Of a stretch of DNA of 64,000 nucleotides, positions 24,309 to 35,381 are shown one piece after another. Position numbers and translations under genes: made by a program. A model generated the notes under the pieces. That model worked only from the letters and a program-made list of their open reading frames with translations, had not been told where the DNA came from and made no database searches. How positions within the stretch are numbered: the first letter of the stretch is position 1; every line of letters starts with the position of its first letter. The stretch is from Canna indica (Eukaryota; Streptophyta; Magnoliopsida; Zingiberales; Cannaceae): the NCBI GenBank assembly GCA_034359265.1, contig CP136890.1, positions 62,311,501-62,375,500 of the forward strand. Reading direction: 5' to 3'.

Positions 24309-25748
24309 TTAATTACTAGGAAAAGCACAAATTCCTAATTGCATCCTTAAATCTGTAAAACTTTTTTCAACCAAGGGTTTTGTAAATATATCGGCTAGTT
24401 GTTTATCAGTGGATACAAATTCTACCGATATATTTCCCTTAGACACATTATCCCTAAGAAAGTGATGTCTCAAGTCAATATGCTTAGTTCTAGAGTGTAA
24501 AATAGGATTTTTGGTTAAGTTTATTGCACTAGTATTATCACAATGTATAGGTATGCAAGAATACCTAAGTCCATAGTCTAAAAGGGTTTGTTTCATCCAA
24601 AGGACCTGCGCACAACAACTAGCCGTGGCGATGTATTCCGCTTCGGTAGTTGAAAGCGCAACCGAGTTTTGTTTCTTTGAGAACCAAGAAACAAGACTCG
24701 CTCCTAAGAATTGACAACACCTACTAGTGCTTTTTCTATCTACCTTACATCCGACAAAATCAGCGTCCGAAAAACTAATTAAATCAAATGATGCATGACA
24801 TGGATACCATAATCCTAAGTCAACTGTGCCATTTAAATATCTCAATATGTGTTTTACCACACTTAAATGAGACAACTTAGGGCAAGATTGAAACCTAGCA
24901 CATACACAAACACTAAACATGATATCGGGTCTACATGCGGTTAAATAAAGAAGGCTACTGATCATACCTCGATATCATTTTTCGTCCACTTTAATGCCCT
25001 CTTCATATTTGTCAAGCTTAATGGATGCGCTCATAGGTGTAGAAGCTATCTTGGCTTCATTAATCCCAAACTTTTTGATGAGCTCTTTTGTGTACTTGGC
25101 TTGATTGATGAAGATCCCTTTGTTGGTTTGCTTGATTTGGAGACCAAGCATGAAGGAGAGCTCTCCCATCATACTCATTTCAAACTCATCTTGCATACAT
25201 TTAGCAAACCACTTACAAAGTATTTCATTAGTAGCACCAAAAATCATATCATCAACATAGATTTGAACTAATAACATGTCATTTTCATGGTGCTTAATGA
25301 AAAGTGAAACATCTGCTTTTCCTATATCAAAACCTTGTTCAATTAAAAAAATAGAAAGTCTTTCATACCAAGCCCTAGGGGCTTGTTTTAAACCATATAG
25401 TTCTTTTTTAAGTTTGCAAACATGGTTTGGAAACTCAAAACTTTTAAAATCGGGGGGTTGTTCAACATAAACTTCTTCATTAATAAAACTATTTAAAAAT
25501 ACACTTTTTACATCCATTTGAAACAGTTTAAAACCCTTAAAGCTAGCATATGCTAAAAGCATTCTAATTGCTTCTAATCTAGCTACGGGAGCATATGTTT
25601 CATTATAGTCTATTCCTTCTTATTGGTTGTACCCTTATGCCACTAACCTAGTTTTGTTTCTAATAACTAACCCTTCTTCATCTAGCTTATTCCTAAATAT
25701 TCATTTGGTTCCAATTATAGTTTGATCACTAGGTCTAGGCACTAAGTC
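24309..25748 (-). pseudogene. Copia reverse transcriptase and RNase H
   Basis: On minus, RT reads from about 25748 (RNDV*DLVPRPSDQTIIGTK*IFRNK) through LLAYASFKGFKLFQMDVKSV, LKKELYGLKQAPRAWYERL and the catalytic YVDDMIFG (about 25245-25270). RNase H (24965-24309) has PDIMFSVCVCARFQ, DADFVGCKVDRKSTS, SVALSTTEAEYIA and DIFTKPLVEKSF. The enzyme copies element RNA into DNA. In-frame stops are TGA twice where Trp is expected (near 25750 and 25700), TAA near 25621, and TGA at 24975-24977 between RT and RNase H. Otherwise the frame is well kept, which points to fairly recent loss. Confidence 0.92.
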
Positions 25749-27354
25749 TCATACATCATTTCTAGCAAATTGGTTGAGTTCTTCTTGCATAGCTAGTACC
25801 CAAAACTCATCTTCTATTGCTTCCTTAATATTCTTAGGCTCTACTTGAGATACAAAAGCAACATATTGACAAACATTCTTAAGTTTAGAATGTGTTACCA
25901 CTCCCGTAGAAGGCTCTCCAATGATTTGGTCCATTGGATGATCTCTTACCAATTGATATCCTTTAGGGAGAGGTGGTAGAGCTTCTTCTTCTTCAACTTC
26001 AACTTGAGGAAGTTTTGATGGTGGAGGTTCTTCATGTTGGGTCTCCTCCTTATCTTTGTCCTCCACTTCTTTATCATGAAGTGTGAGATCCTCAAGTTCC
26101 TCACCTACATTCACAATCTTGACATTTCTAGAAGAATCATTAGTTTCATTGAAAGTAACATGCATGAATTCTTCAACAATCATTCTTCTACAGTTATAGA
26201 CTCTATAAGCCTTAGAGTTAGTGGAATAACCTAGGAAGATTCCTTCATCGGATTTAGAATCAAATTTTCCTAAATTTTCCTTGGTATTTAATATGAAGCA
26301 TTTACATCCAAAAACATGAAAATATCCCACATTTGGGATTTTACCATTCCAAAGCTCAAAAGGTATTTTCTTGATTTTTGGTCTTAATAAAACTCGGTTA
26401 AGAACATAACACGAAGTATTTATGGCTTCGGCCCAAAAATATTTAGGCAAATTATTTTTGCATAACATGGTCCTAGCCATTTCTTGTAAAATTCTATTCT
26501 TCCTCTCAACCACCCCATTTTGTTGAGGGGTCCTAGGGGAAGAAAAGGTATGTTGAATACCTAAATCATCACAAAACTCAGAAAAAAATTTCATTTTTAA
26601 ATTCCCCTCCATTGTCACTCCTAATTTTCAAAATACAAACTCTTTTTTCATTTGAAACTTTCTTTGCAATTTTTTTTAAAAAACTCAAAAGTTTCATTTT
26701 TCTTAGCCAAAAAGAAAACCCATGTAAATCTAGAAAAGTCATCAACCAATACATAGCAATATAGCTTTCCACTTAGACTAGCTACATCACATGGACCAAA
26801 GAGATCCATGTGCACAAGCTCAAGAATTTCTAGATGTACTAACTTGATTAATACTATGAAATGAGGATTTTACTTGCTTACCTAGATGACATGCATCACA
26901 AAGTTTATCTTTTTCAAACTTTATCTTACGTAAAGTTTCATTTTTCTTAGCCAAAAAGAAAACTCATGTAAATCTAGAAAAGTCATCAACCAATACATAG
27001 CAATATAGCTTTCCACCTAGACTAGCTACATCACATGGACCAAAGAGATCCATGTGCACAAGCTCAAGAATGTCTAGATGTACTAACTTGATTAATACTA
27101 TGAAATGAGGATTTTACCTGCTTACCTAGATGACATGCATCACAAAGTTTATCTTTTTCAAACTTTATCTTAGGTAAGCCTTTGACTAATTCTTTCCTAG
27201 ATATCTCTTGGATGAGGCTCATGCTAGCATGTCCTAGCCTTCTATGCCACAACCAAGAGTCATTTTCCATGACAACTAAGCATCTAACATGAGGATTTGG
27301 CAAGACATTTAATTCTAAGGTGTATACATTGTCTTGCCTATTTCCAATGAACAT
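25749..27354 (-). pseudogene. Copia integrase with pre-integrase zinc domain and a 244-bp tandem duplication
   Basis: On minus the GAG-pre-integrase domain (27354-27064) has LWHRRLGHAS and CDACHLGKQVKSSFH, the HHCC zinc motif. The catalytic core follows: LKIRSDNGGEFKN (about 26625), then TFSSPRTPQQNGVVERKNR (26535-26480) containing the DDE glutamate, and the Copia-typical VFGCKCFI and GIFLGYS. The C-terminal acidic part runs to 25749. A tandem duplication with a 244-bp period (about 26695-26938 and 26939-27172) repeats the region between zinc domain and core. Further frame breaks lie near 26600-26680. The enzyme would insert the DNA copy; this one is disabled. Confidence 0.88.
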
Positions 27355-27429
27355 GATATCATTTGAATGTGTACTTCTAATAATACATTTAGATGCTTCA
27401 AAAATAATTATGTATCCATTGTCACATAA

Positions 27430-27675
27430 TTATGATATGCTAATCAAATTGTGTTTCAACCCATCAACTAATAAAACATTTGTAATACATGGGTAAGGGA
27501 GTATACCTATGTCACCAATGCCAACAATCTTACCTTTGGCATTGTCTCCAAATGTGACATGTCCACCATCTTTAGTTGATAGGGTTGCAAACAAATTGAT
27601 GTCTCCCGTCATGTGCTTTAAGCAACCGCTATCCAATATCCAAGTGCTCCTACTTGGTTGAGGATGCTTCTCCAT
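27430..27675 (-). pseudogene. Copia aspartic protease
   Basis: It reads STWILDSGCLKHMTGDINLF, then KGKIVGIGDIGI, on the minus strand. The DSG triad and the KHMTGD signature are those of Copia proteases, which cut the Gag-Pol polyprotein. The catalytic Asp is intact. It overlaps the gag end in another frame, probably because of a frameshift. Confidence 0.88.
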
Positions 27676-29270
27676 CTACAAAAGGAGAAGAAACTTTCTT
27701 AGGTACCCAAATTTTCTTGGGTCCTTGAGTGTTAGTAAACTTTGGAACACATATCAATATTGCATGTGGGTTCCTTCTCAATGCACAATCTTTGGCCATA
27801 TGACCAAAAACGCTATAAGAAAAGCAATTTCTATTAAATTTTCTCTTTGTGTTGGTGTGAGCATGGGAGTGTGATGATTTCTCTTTATGGACAACCTTTG
27901 GCATGGCATTTTGGATGGTTGTCATTTTTTCATTAAGTATGCAAAGTTCCTTTATTAATGTTAGCATGCTATCATTTTAATACTCTACTGTATCACATAA
28001 ATATTTGTTTTCATTTTCCAGTTTTTGGTTGTCAATCTCTAAGTCCTTCTTAGCTTTTTCTAGGGTGCATTTCTCTTCCTTAAGAATGTCTATTTCTTTC
28101 CTTAGAGCATTGCATGAAAGTAACAGGTTATCATTCTCAAGTTCTAAAGATCTACTATCCTTTTTGAGATCTCTAAATTTTCTCATAATGACATTGAATT
28201 CATCATGCATTTGCTCAAATTCATTTTGTAACTCTTGTTGAGTAAATAAAACTTCACCAAAAATGAATTTTACCTCATCATTCTTTGCTATCAAGCAAAG
28301 GTTTCCTTTTTCACTCTTTGTCTCTTCTTCACTTGATGAGGCCTCGCTTTCATCCCACGTGGCCATCATTGTCTTCTTCTTCTTCTTCTTGTATTTTTCC
28401 TTCTTATGAGGGTTGGAGGTAGTGGCCATCTTAAGACGCGGACAATCATTCCTTAGGTGCCCAGTCATGTTGCAATTGTAGCAAATGTAGTCACCTCTTC
28501 CCTTCCTCATGCCTCCCCTCTTGAAGCTCATGAATCTTCTTGCAAGCATCGTCATTTCTTCAAGATCATCTGTCTCTTCCTCGGATGATGACGACTCTTC
28601 CGCTCGATATGATAAGGCAATGGCCTTGCCTTTGGGGGCATCTTCCTCTTCGTATTGCTTCATGTGGGTCTCATGTGTCATGAGAGACCCAATGAGCTCG
28701 GTGATCTTTAACGTGCTCAAATCCTTGGCTTCCATGATGGATGTCACTTTGGACTCCCATGATTTTGGAAGGGTACGAAGGAGCTTCCTTACCTTCTCCT
28801 CTTCCCATATCTCCCTGCCAAGGTTAGCTAAGTCGTTCGTAATATTTTAAAACCTAGCATGCATGGCATCAATAGACTCATGTGAAATCATTTTAAACAT
28901 TTCATAGACATGCATGATAAATTAATTTTGGATTCCTTTACTTGCGAAGTCCCTTCATGGGTGGTCTCTAGGACCTTCCATACGTCGTATGCGGACTTTC
29001 ATGTAGAGATCCTATTAAATTCATTAATTGATAGGCCGCAATATAGAGCATTGACGGCCTTGGCATTAACATTAAAAAGCCTAATTTCTTCTTGGTCCCA
29101 TTTATCCATGTCCTTATCGGGTTGTTTATACTCTACTAGGATCATCCTCCATACATCCATACCTAAGGATTGAAGGAAGCCATTCATGCGGATCTTCCAA
29201 TAGGCATAATTGTTCCCATCGAACAGTGGTGGAGATTAGTAGAGGACCCTTGAGCTAATTGGATTTCACT
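27650..29270 (-). pseudogene. SIRE gag, copy next to pol
   Basis: The minus strand from about 29270 gives the N-terminal gag (DGNNYAYWKIRMNGFLQSLG, KQPDKDMDKWDQEEIRLF, NVNAKAVNALYCGLS), then SIMEAKDLSTLKITELIGSL, a poly-Lys stretch, a zinc knuckle (CYNCNMTGHLRNDC, about 28480), a Glu-rich stretch and a coiled coil (about 28190-28000). A C-terminal part (27967-27650) holds a degenerate second knuckle, CFSYSVFGHMAKDC, with one Cys replaced by Tyr. Disabling changes at the N-terminus are a frameshift near 29230, TGA after NRIST at about 29000, and a frameshift near 28915. The same three are present in the second gag copy. Confidence 0.88.
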
Positions 29271-29333
29271 AGACATGTTGACTTGTAGAGAAGATGGTTA
29301 AATCTTAACCTACGACCTTGCTCTGATTCTAAA

Positions 29334-30735
29334 TGTTGTGAGAAACCCGACACTAGAAGGTGGGGTTGAATAGTGTCGGTCCCCTCTTTGAGTTTTATCA
29401 TCACTCAATTTTAACTCTACTTAATCCAATTGTTCTTTAATGGTTAATGTGATCACAATTCAATAGCAATGATAAAAGCTAATAAAGAAGCAATGCAAAC
29501 AATAATATTTATAGTGGTTCGGCCAACCGCCTACTCCACCACTACCTTGGCTCCTTACCAAGGATTTCTAACCACTACTTTATAAAAATTATATTTCCCT
29601 TTGAATACACTTGAGGACACCCTTGTCACCACTCGGAGAACACTTCAATCCTATTCACCTAGGCAAAACACAATTCTATAAAGCTATGCCTAAATGTTTT
29701 CTAGCACACCTAGCAAGCTATCTCAACTTTGAAAAAGAGTTACAGTAAAGTTCAAATACAAGGAAAGAGCTAAAGAATAAAAGATTGAACCAAGCTTCTT
29801 TCCACCGCCTTCTTGTCTTCAACTTGCAAGATGATGACTCCAAATATTGCAGCACAGTTGAAGAAGTAGAAGCAGCGCCTAGTTTTTTTGCTGTCGAAGA
29901 AGGAAGCAGAGGGTGTGCGAGAACTTGATCGTATGAAGGCTTAAAGAACTTCTTTGATTGCTCAATAACACTAGTTAAAGTCTGTAAAAAAGTTAGTTGA
30001 GGGGTATTTATAACCCTTCACCCGAACGGTCCGTTCAACGGGTGAAAAATTGATCGTTGGAGTCGTTCGGTTGTGGTCGGTTAATCGGTCGGTCGACCGA
30101 TGGATCGACCGCCAGTGCGACCGTTGGCAATTTGTGAGAGCTCGGTCGATCGACTATATTTCTTGCGATATTCGGTCGACCTGTCGGTCAACCAAATGGC
30201 TGAAGCCAGGTCGCGATTCGATTATGTCCAGTTCGGTCGACCGATTGGTCGACCGCTAGCGTTCTGTCCATTTTCGTCGTCTATCGGTCGACCAACTGGT
30301 CGATCAACATAGCCCTGCAATTTAGCCTTCACCAATTTTGGTCGACCGACTGGTCGATCAAATGGGCTGCTTACCATTATATTGCCTTGTTCGGTCGACC
30401 GAACCCGGGCTGACGATGACTTCTTCCTTGGATTTTTACATGCCTTTTTTATGGGTTTGGTTACCAAGTTTCAACTTGGATAACTTTATAATTTTGGCTT
30501 GGGATAAACTATCATAGGGACATATTACATTATTTCTACTTCATTTAATCCCGAGCCTTTCTTCAACGATTTCTTCTTCTGTTTCTTTGACGATCTTTTC
30601 CTTCGTCCTGTTTGAACGGATTTGGCATGCATATCGCAACCTCAACCTGAACTCAAAACTTCACACTTATATTAAATATATATTTGTTATCATCAAAATA
30701 AAGATCGATGCTTAAGAGAAACCCTTAAGCCAACA
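29334..30735 (-). repeat. Third, internal LTR of the SIRE element (subfamily B)
   Basis: It is complete from TGTTGTGAGAAACCC to ...TTAAGCCAACA (as read on +), 1402 bp. A decayed primer site (GCTCTGATTCTA at 29320-29331) adjoins it on the gag side. The palindrome array is at 30060-30410 and TATAAATA on minus at 30005-30012. Its sequence is closer to the + strand fragment at 31252-32072 than to the outer LTRs, so a second subfamily is involved. Confidence 0.88.
30060..30410. repeat. GGTCGACC palindrome array in the internal LTR
   Basis: Repeated GGTCGACCGA and variants lie beside the LTR TATA box, as in the other Copia LTRs of the window. Confidence 0.85.
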
Positions 30736-32072
30736 AAAATGAGTATTTATGTGATCAAGTAGAGCATTTAAATGATAGCATGCTCACATTAAAAAAGGAA
30801 CTTTGCATGCTTAATGAAAAAATGACAACCATCCAAAATACCATGCCAAAGGTTGTTCATATAAAGAAACCATCACAATTTCATGCTCACACACACACTA
30901 AAAGAAAAAATTTAATGGAAACTGCTTTTCGTGTGGCATATTTGGCCATGTGGCCAAGGATTGTGCATTGAGAAGGAACCCACATGCAAGATTTACATAG
31001 GTTCCCAAAATGACTAACACTCAAGGACCCAAGAAAATTTGGGTACCTAAAGTGGTCTCTTCTCCTCTTGTAGGTGGAGAAGCATCCTCAAGCAAGTAGG
31101 AGTACTTGGATATTGGATAGCGGTTGCTCAAAGCACATGACTGGAGACATCAATTTATTTACAACCCAATCAAGTAAAGATGGTGGGCATGTCACATTTG
31201 CAGACAATGCCAAAGGTAAGATTGTTGGCATTGGTGACATAGGTATACTCCCATCGGTCAACTGAGCTCTCATGGATTGCCAGCAGTCGCACTGGTGGTT
31301 GATCCATCGGTCGACCGACTGATTAATCGGCCACGACCGAACGGCTCCAACGATCAATTTTTCACCCGTTGAACGGACCGTTCGGGTGAAGGGTTATAAA
31401 TATCCCTCACCTAACTTCTTTACAGAATTTAACTAGTGTTATTGAGCAATCAAAGAAGTTCTTTAAGCCTTCATACGATCAAGTTCTCGCACACCCTCTA
31501 CTTCCTTCTTCGACAGCAAAAAAACTAGGTGCTGCTTCTACTTCTTCAACTGTGCTGCAATCTTTGGAGTCATCATCTTGCAAGTTAAAGACAAGAAGGC
31601 GGTGGAAAGAAGCTTGGTTCAATCTTTTATTCTTTAGCTATTTCCTTGTATTTGAACTTTATTGTAACTCTTTTTCAAAGTTGAGATAGCTTTCTAGGTG
31701 TGCTAGAAAACATTTAGGCATAGCTTTATAGAATTGTGTTTTGCCTAGGTGAATAGGATTGAGGTGTTCTCCGAGTGGTGAGAAGGGTGTCCTCAAGTGT
31801 ATTCAAAGGGAAACATAATTTCTATAAAGTAGTGGTTAGAAATCCTTGGTAAGGAGCCAAGGTAGTGGTGGAGTAGGCGGTTGGCCGAACCACTATAAAT
31901 ATTATTGTTTGCATTGCTTCTTTATTAGCTTTTATCATTGCTATTGAATTGTGATCACCTTAACCATTAAAGAACAATTGGATTAAGTAGAGTTAAAATT
32001 GAGTGAAGAGAAAACTCAAAGAGGGGATAGACACTATTCAACCCCCCTTCTAGTGTCGGATTTCACACAACA
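30736..32072 (+). mobile_element. Inverted block: gag C-terminus, protease and LTR end on the + strand
   Basis: On + it reads NEYLCDQVEHLNDSMLTL (30737-30795), a gag C-terminal part with a frame break, then protease (STWILDSGCSKHMTGDINLF, 31098-31157) to GIGDIGILP. At about 31252 it jumps into LTR U3 sequence (array 31252-31345, TATAAATA at 31395-31402) and ends at the LTR terminus ...CACACAACA. Integrase, RT and RNase H are deleted. The surrounding gag and LTRs are on the minus strand. The gag break points at 30736 and 32073 are the same place in gag, so this is an inversion, not an independent insertion. Confidence 0.82.
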
Positions 32073-33345
32073 GTTTTCACTCTCTAGTTTTTGGTTGTCA
32101 ATCTCTAAGTCCTTCTTAGCTTTTTCTAGGGTGCATGTTTCTTCCTTAAGGGTGTCTATTTCTTTCCTTAGGGCATTGCATGAAAATAATAGACTATCAT
32201 TCTCAAGTTCTAAATATCTATTGTCCTTTTTGAGATCTCTAAATTTTCTCCTAATGGCATTAAATTCATCATGCATTTGCTCAAATTCATTTTCTAACTC
32301 TTCTTGAATAAATGACACTTCACCAAAAGTAAATTTTACCTCATCATCCTTTGCCATCAAGCAAAGGTTTGCCTTTTCACTCTTTACTTCTTCTTCACTC
32401 AATGAGGCCTCGCTTTCATCCCACGTGGCCATCATTGCCTTCTTCTTCTTTTTGTATTTTTTCTTCTTGTGAGGGTTGGAGGTGGTGGCCATCTTAAGAA
32501 GTGGGCAATCCTTCCTTAGGTGCCCGATCTTCTTGCAATGGTAGCAAGTGTAGCCACCTCTTCCCTTCCTCATGCCTCCCCTCATGAAGCTCATGAATCT
32601 TCTTGCAAGCATCGCCATTTCTTCAAGATCATCCGTCTCTTCCTCGGATGATGACGACTCTTCCGCTCGATGTGATGCTTTTAAGGCAATGACCTTGCCT
32701 TTGGGGGGCATCTTCCTCTTGGTATTGCTTCATGTGGGTCTCATGTGTCATGAGAGACCCAGTGAGCTCGGTCATCTTCAACGTGCTCAAATCCTTGGCT
32801 TCCATGATGGCTGTCACTTTGGGCTCCCAAGATTTTGGAAGGGAACAGAGGAGCTTCCTTACCTTCTCCTCTTCCCTTATCTCCCTACCAAGGTTAGCTA
32901 AGCCATTCATAATACTTTGAAACCTAGCATGCATGGCATCAATGGACTCATGTGAAATCATTTTAAACATTTCATAGACATGCATGATAAATTAATTTTG
33001 GATTCTTTTACTTGCGAAGTCCCTTCATGGGTGGTCTCTAGGACCTTCCATACGTCGTATGCGGACTTTCATGTAGAGATCCTATTAAATTCATTAATTG
33101 ATAGGCCGCAATATAGAGCATTGACGGCCTTGGCATTAACATTAAAAAGCCTAATTTCTTCTTGGTCCCATTTATCCATGTCCTTATCGGGTTGTTTATA
33201 CTCTACTAGGATCATCCTCCATACATCCATACCTAAGGATTGAAGGAAGTCATTCATGCGGATCTTCCAATAGGCATAATTGTTCCCATCGAATAGTGGT
33301 GGAGATTAGTAGAGGACCCTTGAGCTAATTGGATTTCACTAGACA
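32073..33345 (-). pseudogene. SIRE gag N-terminal copy 2
   Basis: The minus strand carries the same gag as 27977-29270, with knuckle CYHCKKIGHLRKDC at about 32550 and a coiled coil to DLEIDNQKLESEN at 32073, where it stops at the inversion junction. The segment 32930-33330 is almost base-identical to 28860-29260: an 87-codon antisense frame is the same in both, and the same stop and two frameshifts are shared. The middle and C-terminal parts differ more. Confidence 0.88.
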
Positions 33346-33389
33346 TCTTGACTTGTAGGGAAGATGGTTAAATCTTAACCTACGACCTA

Positions 33390-33401
33390 GCTCTGATACC
33401 A
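33390..33401 (-). other. Primer-binding site for initiator tRNA-Met (SIRE)
   Basis: TGGTATCAGAGC on minus, two bases inside the 5' LTR, confirms minus orientation of the element. Confidence 0.93.
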
Positions 33402-33403
33402 AA

Positions 33404-34888
33404 TGTTGTGTGAAACCCGACACTAGAATGGGGGTTTGAATAGTGTCTGTCCCTTTTTTTAATTTTTTTCTTACTCAATTTTATCTTTACTTAATGCAAT
33501 TGTTACTTACACATTAATGTGATCAAAATTCAATAACGACGATAAACGCAAGTAAGAAAGCAATGCAAACAAGAATGCTTATAGTGGTTCGGCCAACCGC
33601 CTACTCCACTACCTTGGCTCATCACCAAGGATTTCTAACCACTACTTTATAGAATTTATGTTTTCCTTTGAATACAATGAGGACACCCTTCTCACCACTT
33701 GAAGAACACCTCAATCCTATTCACCTAGGCAAAACACAATTCTATAAAGCTATCCCTAAGTGTTTCCTAGCACACCTAGTAGCTATCTCAACTTGAAAAA
33801 AAGTTACAATAAAATTCAAATACACGAAAAGAACTTTAAGAATGAAAAATTAACCAAGGCTTCTTTCCACCACCTTCACGTCTCCAACTTGCAAGAAGAT
33901 TGCTCTTTGATTTGCAGCACAGTTGAAGAAGCAGAGGATCAGCAGCGCCTGGAATTCATTGTCGAATGAAGCAGAAACGTGTGCGCATAACTCTTTCTTT
34001 GAAGGCTTAGAAAACTTCTTTGATTACTCAATAATGGTTGTTGGAAGTTTTAAAGGAGTTAGGTGAGGGGTATTTATAACCCCTCACCCGAATGGCCTGT
34101 TCAACGGGTGAAAAAATGACCGTTGAAGCCGTTCGGTTGCAAGCCGATCGACCGGTCGGTCGACCGACGGATCGACCACCAGTGCGATCGTTGGCTATCT
34201 ATGAGAGCTCGATCGACCGGCAGGTCGATCGGCTGACGCAAATTAATTTCTTTCGACATTCGGTTGACCCGTCAATCGATCGAATGACTGGAGTCAAGGT
34301 CGCGCGAATGGGCTATCTCCAGTCCGGTCGATTGATTGGTCGACCGCTACCATTCTGCCCATTTTTGCCTTCTGTCGGTTGATCGACCGGTCGACCGACG
34401 TAGCTCAGAGTTTTTTCTTCGCCAACTTCGATCGACCGGCTGGTCGACCAAATGGCTGCTGCCTATTTTTATCGACATTCGGTCGACCGGCCGCTCGACC
34501 AAATAGGCTGATTTGGCAAAGTACTGCCTCGTTCAATCGACCGATCGGTCAATCGAACCCAGGTTGAGGCTGACTTTTCCTTGGATTTTTACGTGCATTT
34601 TTTATAGGTTTAGTTACCAAGTTTCAACTTGGATAACTTTACAATTTTGGCTTTGGATAAACTATCATTGGGATATATTACATTAATTCAACTTGATCTA
34701 AGCCCGAGCCTTTCTTCAACGATTTCTTCTTCCGTTTCTTTGACGATCTTTTCCTTCATCTCGTTTGAACGGATTTGGCATGCTTATCGCAACCACAACC
34801 CGAACTCAAAACTTCATGCTTGAATTAAATATATGTTTGTTATTATCAATATAAAGATCGAGGCTTAAGAGAGACCCTTAAGCCAACA
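33404..34888 (-). repeat. 5' LTR of the SIRE element
   Basis: It is 1485 bp and very similar to 22233-23693. The palindrome array is at 34140-34560 and TATAAATA on minus at 34071-34078. The outer edge is followed by the target duplication ATGGA at 34889. Confidence 0.92.
34140..34560. repeat. GGTCGACC palindrome array in the 5' LTR
   Basis: This is the homologue of 22975-23365. Copies have accumulated different point changes (GGTCGATC, GATCGACC), so the two LTR arrays differ more than the rest of the LTRs appear to. Confidence 0.85.
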
Positions 34889-34893
34889 ATGGA

Positions 34894-35105
34894 TTTCTTG
34901 ATGTAGTTCATGAGGTGTTACCAGGACTACCACCGGTGCGGGAGACTGAGTTTTGCATTGAGTTGCAGCCGGGGGTGAAACCTATATCAATTCCCCCATA
35001 TTGGATGGCGCCTGCTAAGTTGAGAGAACTTAAGACTCAACTGCAAGAGTTGTTGGACGTTGGGTTCGTTCACCCAAGTGTTTCACCCTCGGGAGCGGGT
35101 ATTTT
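34894..35105 (+). pseudogene. Gypsy reverse transcriptase, N-terminal fragment
   Basis: It reads FLDVVHEVLPGLPPVRETEF, then PISIPPYWMAPAKLRELKTQ and LLDVGFVHPSVSPSGAG. This is the start of the chromovirus RT domain, directly continuing the gag-protease reading interrupted at 22228. The expected next residues (VLFVKKKDG in the family) are replaced by LTR sequence, so the catalytic YVDD part, RNase H, integrase and chromodomain are gone. Confidence 0.88.
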
Positions 35106-35381
35106 GTCTTTCAGCAGGAGATTGTAAGCTCAAGTTAATGCGGGCTAACGGAAATTCAGGGATTTATTACGGGTAAACGTTTGTCATGGAAAAATTATGG
35201 AAAATTTCATTTATGGGTTTTCTATTATTTAGCATGCCATGATGATAGGGGATCTTGAGTTGAGTCCAACGGATCAATCGGAACTCGATTCGGAGTTAAA
35301 ACATATTTGATATGAATTTTATAAGTTGAGTCGTAAGTAAGGGCATATTAGTCAAATGGGGTTTTAAGTGAACCCATATGG
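35106..35381 (+). repeat. Truncated 3' LTR of the Gypsy element
   Basis: It matches 17736-18005 and stops after ACCCATATGG, just where the 5' LTR has its (GA)n run. A break at the microsatellite is plausible. Confidence 0.78.

Larger units (their letters stand above)
22233..34888 (-). mobile_element. SIRE-type Copia retrotransposon, nested and rearranged (12.7 kb)
   Basis: The outer LTRs are 33404-34888 (5') and 22233-23693 (3'), flanked by ATGGA at 22228-22232 and 34889-34893, a perfect 5-bp duplication. The minus strand carries gag, protease, integrase, RT and RNase H in Copia order (29270 to 24309). The element is longer than one unit because it has a third LTR (29334-30735), a second gag N-terminal part (32073-33345) and a block in the opposite orientation (30736-32072). 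The motifs WILDSGC.KHMTG, YVDDMIFG and FSDADFVGCKVDRKSTS fit the SIRE/Maximus lineage. Many stops mean it cannot be autonomous now. Confidence 0.9.
17736..35381 (+). mobile_element. Gypsy (Tekay-type chromovirus) retrotransposon, decayed and split
   Basis: The parts are a 5' LTR (17736-20160), a primer site (20164), gag and protease (20345-22227), an inserted SIRE element (22233-34888), a piece of reverse transcriptase (34894-35105), and the first 276 bp of the 3' LTR. Most of pol is deleted: the RT reading runs straight into LTR sequence at about 35105. CACTA sequence lies on both sides, so this element most likely inserted into a CACTA. Confidence 0.8.

Noticed and set aside
28910..33243. 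Identical 87-codon + strand ORFs as conserved genes
   Set aside because: They are antisense to gag; identity reflects the duplicated gag DNA, and the sense strand explains the conservation.
10910..34560. Regular GGTCGACC repeats as a CRISPR array or origin
   Set aside because: Spacing is irregular, there are no unique spacers of constant length, the units are palindromic and lie inside plant LTRs.
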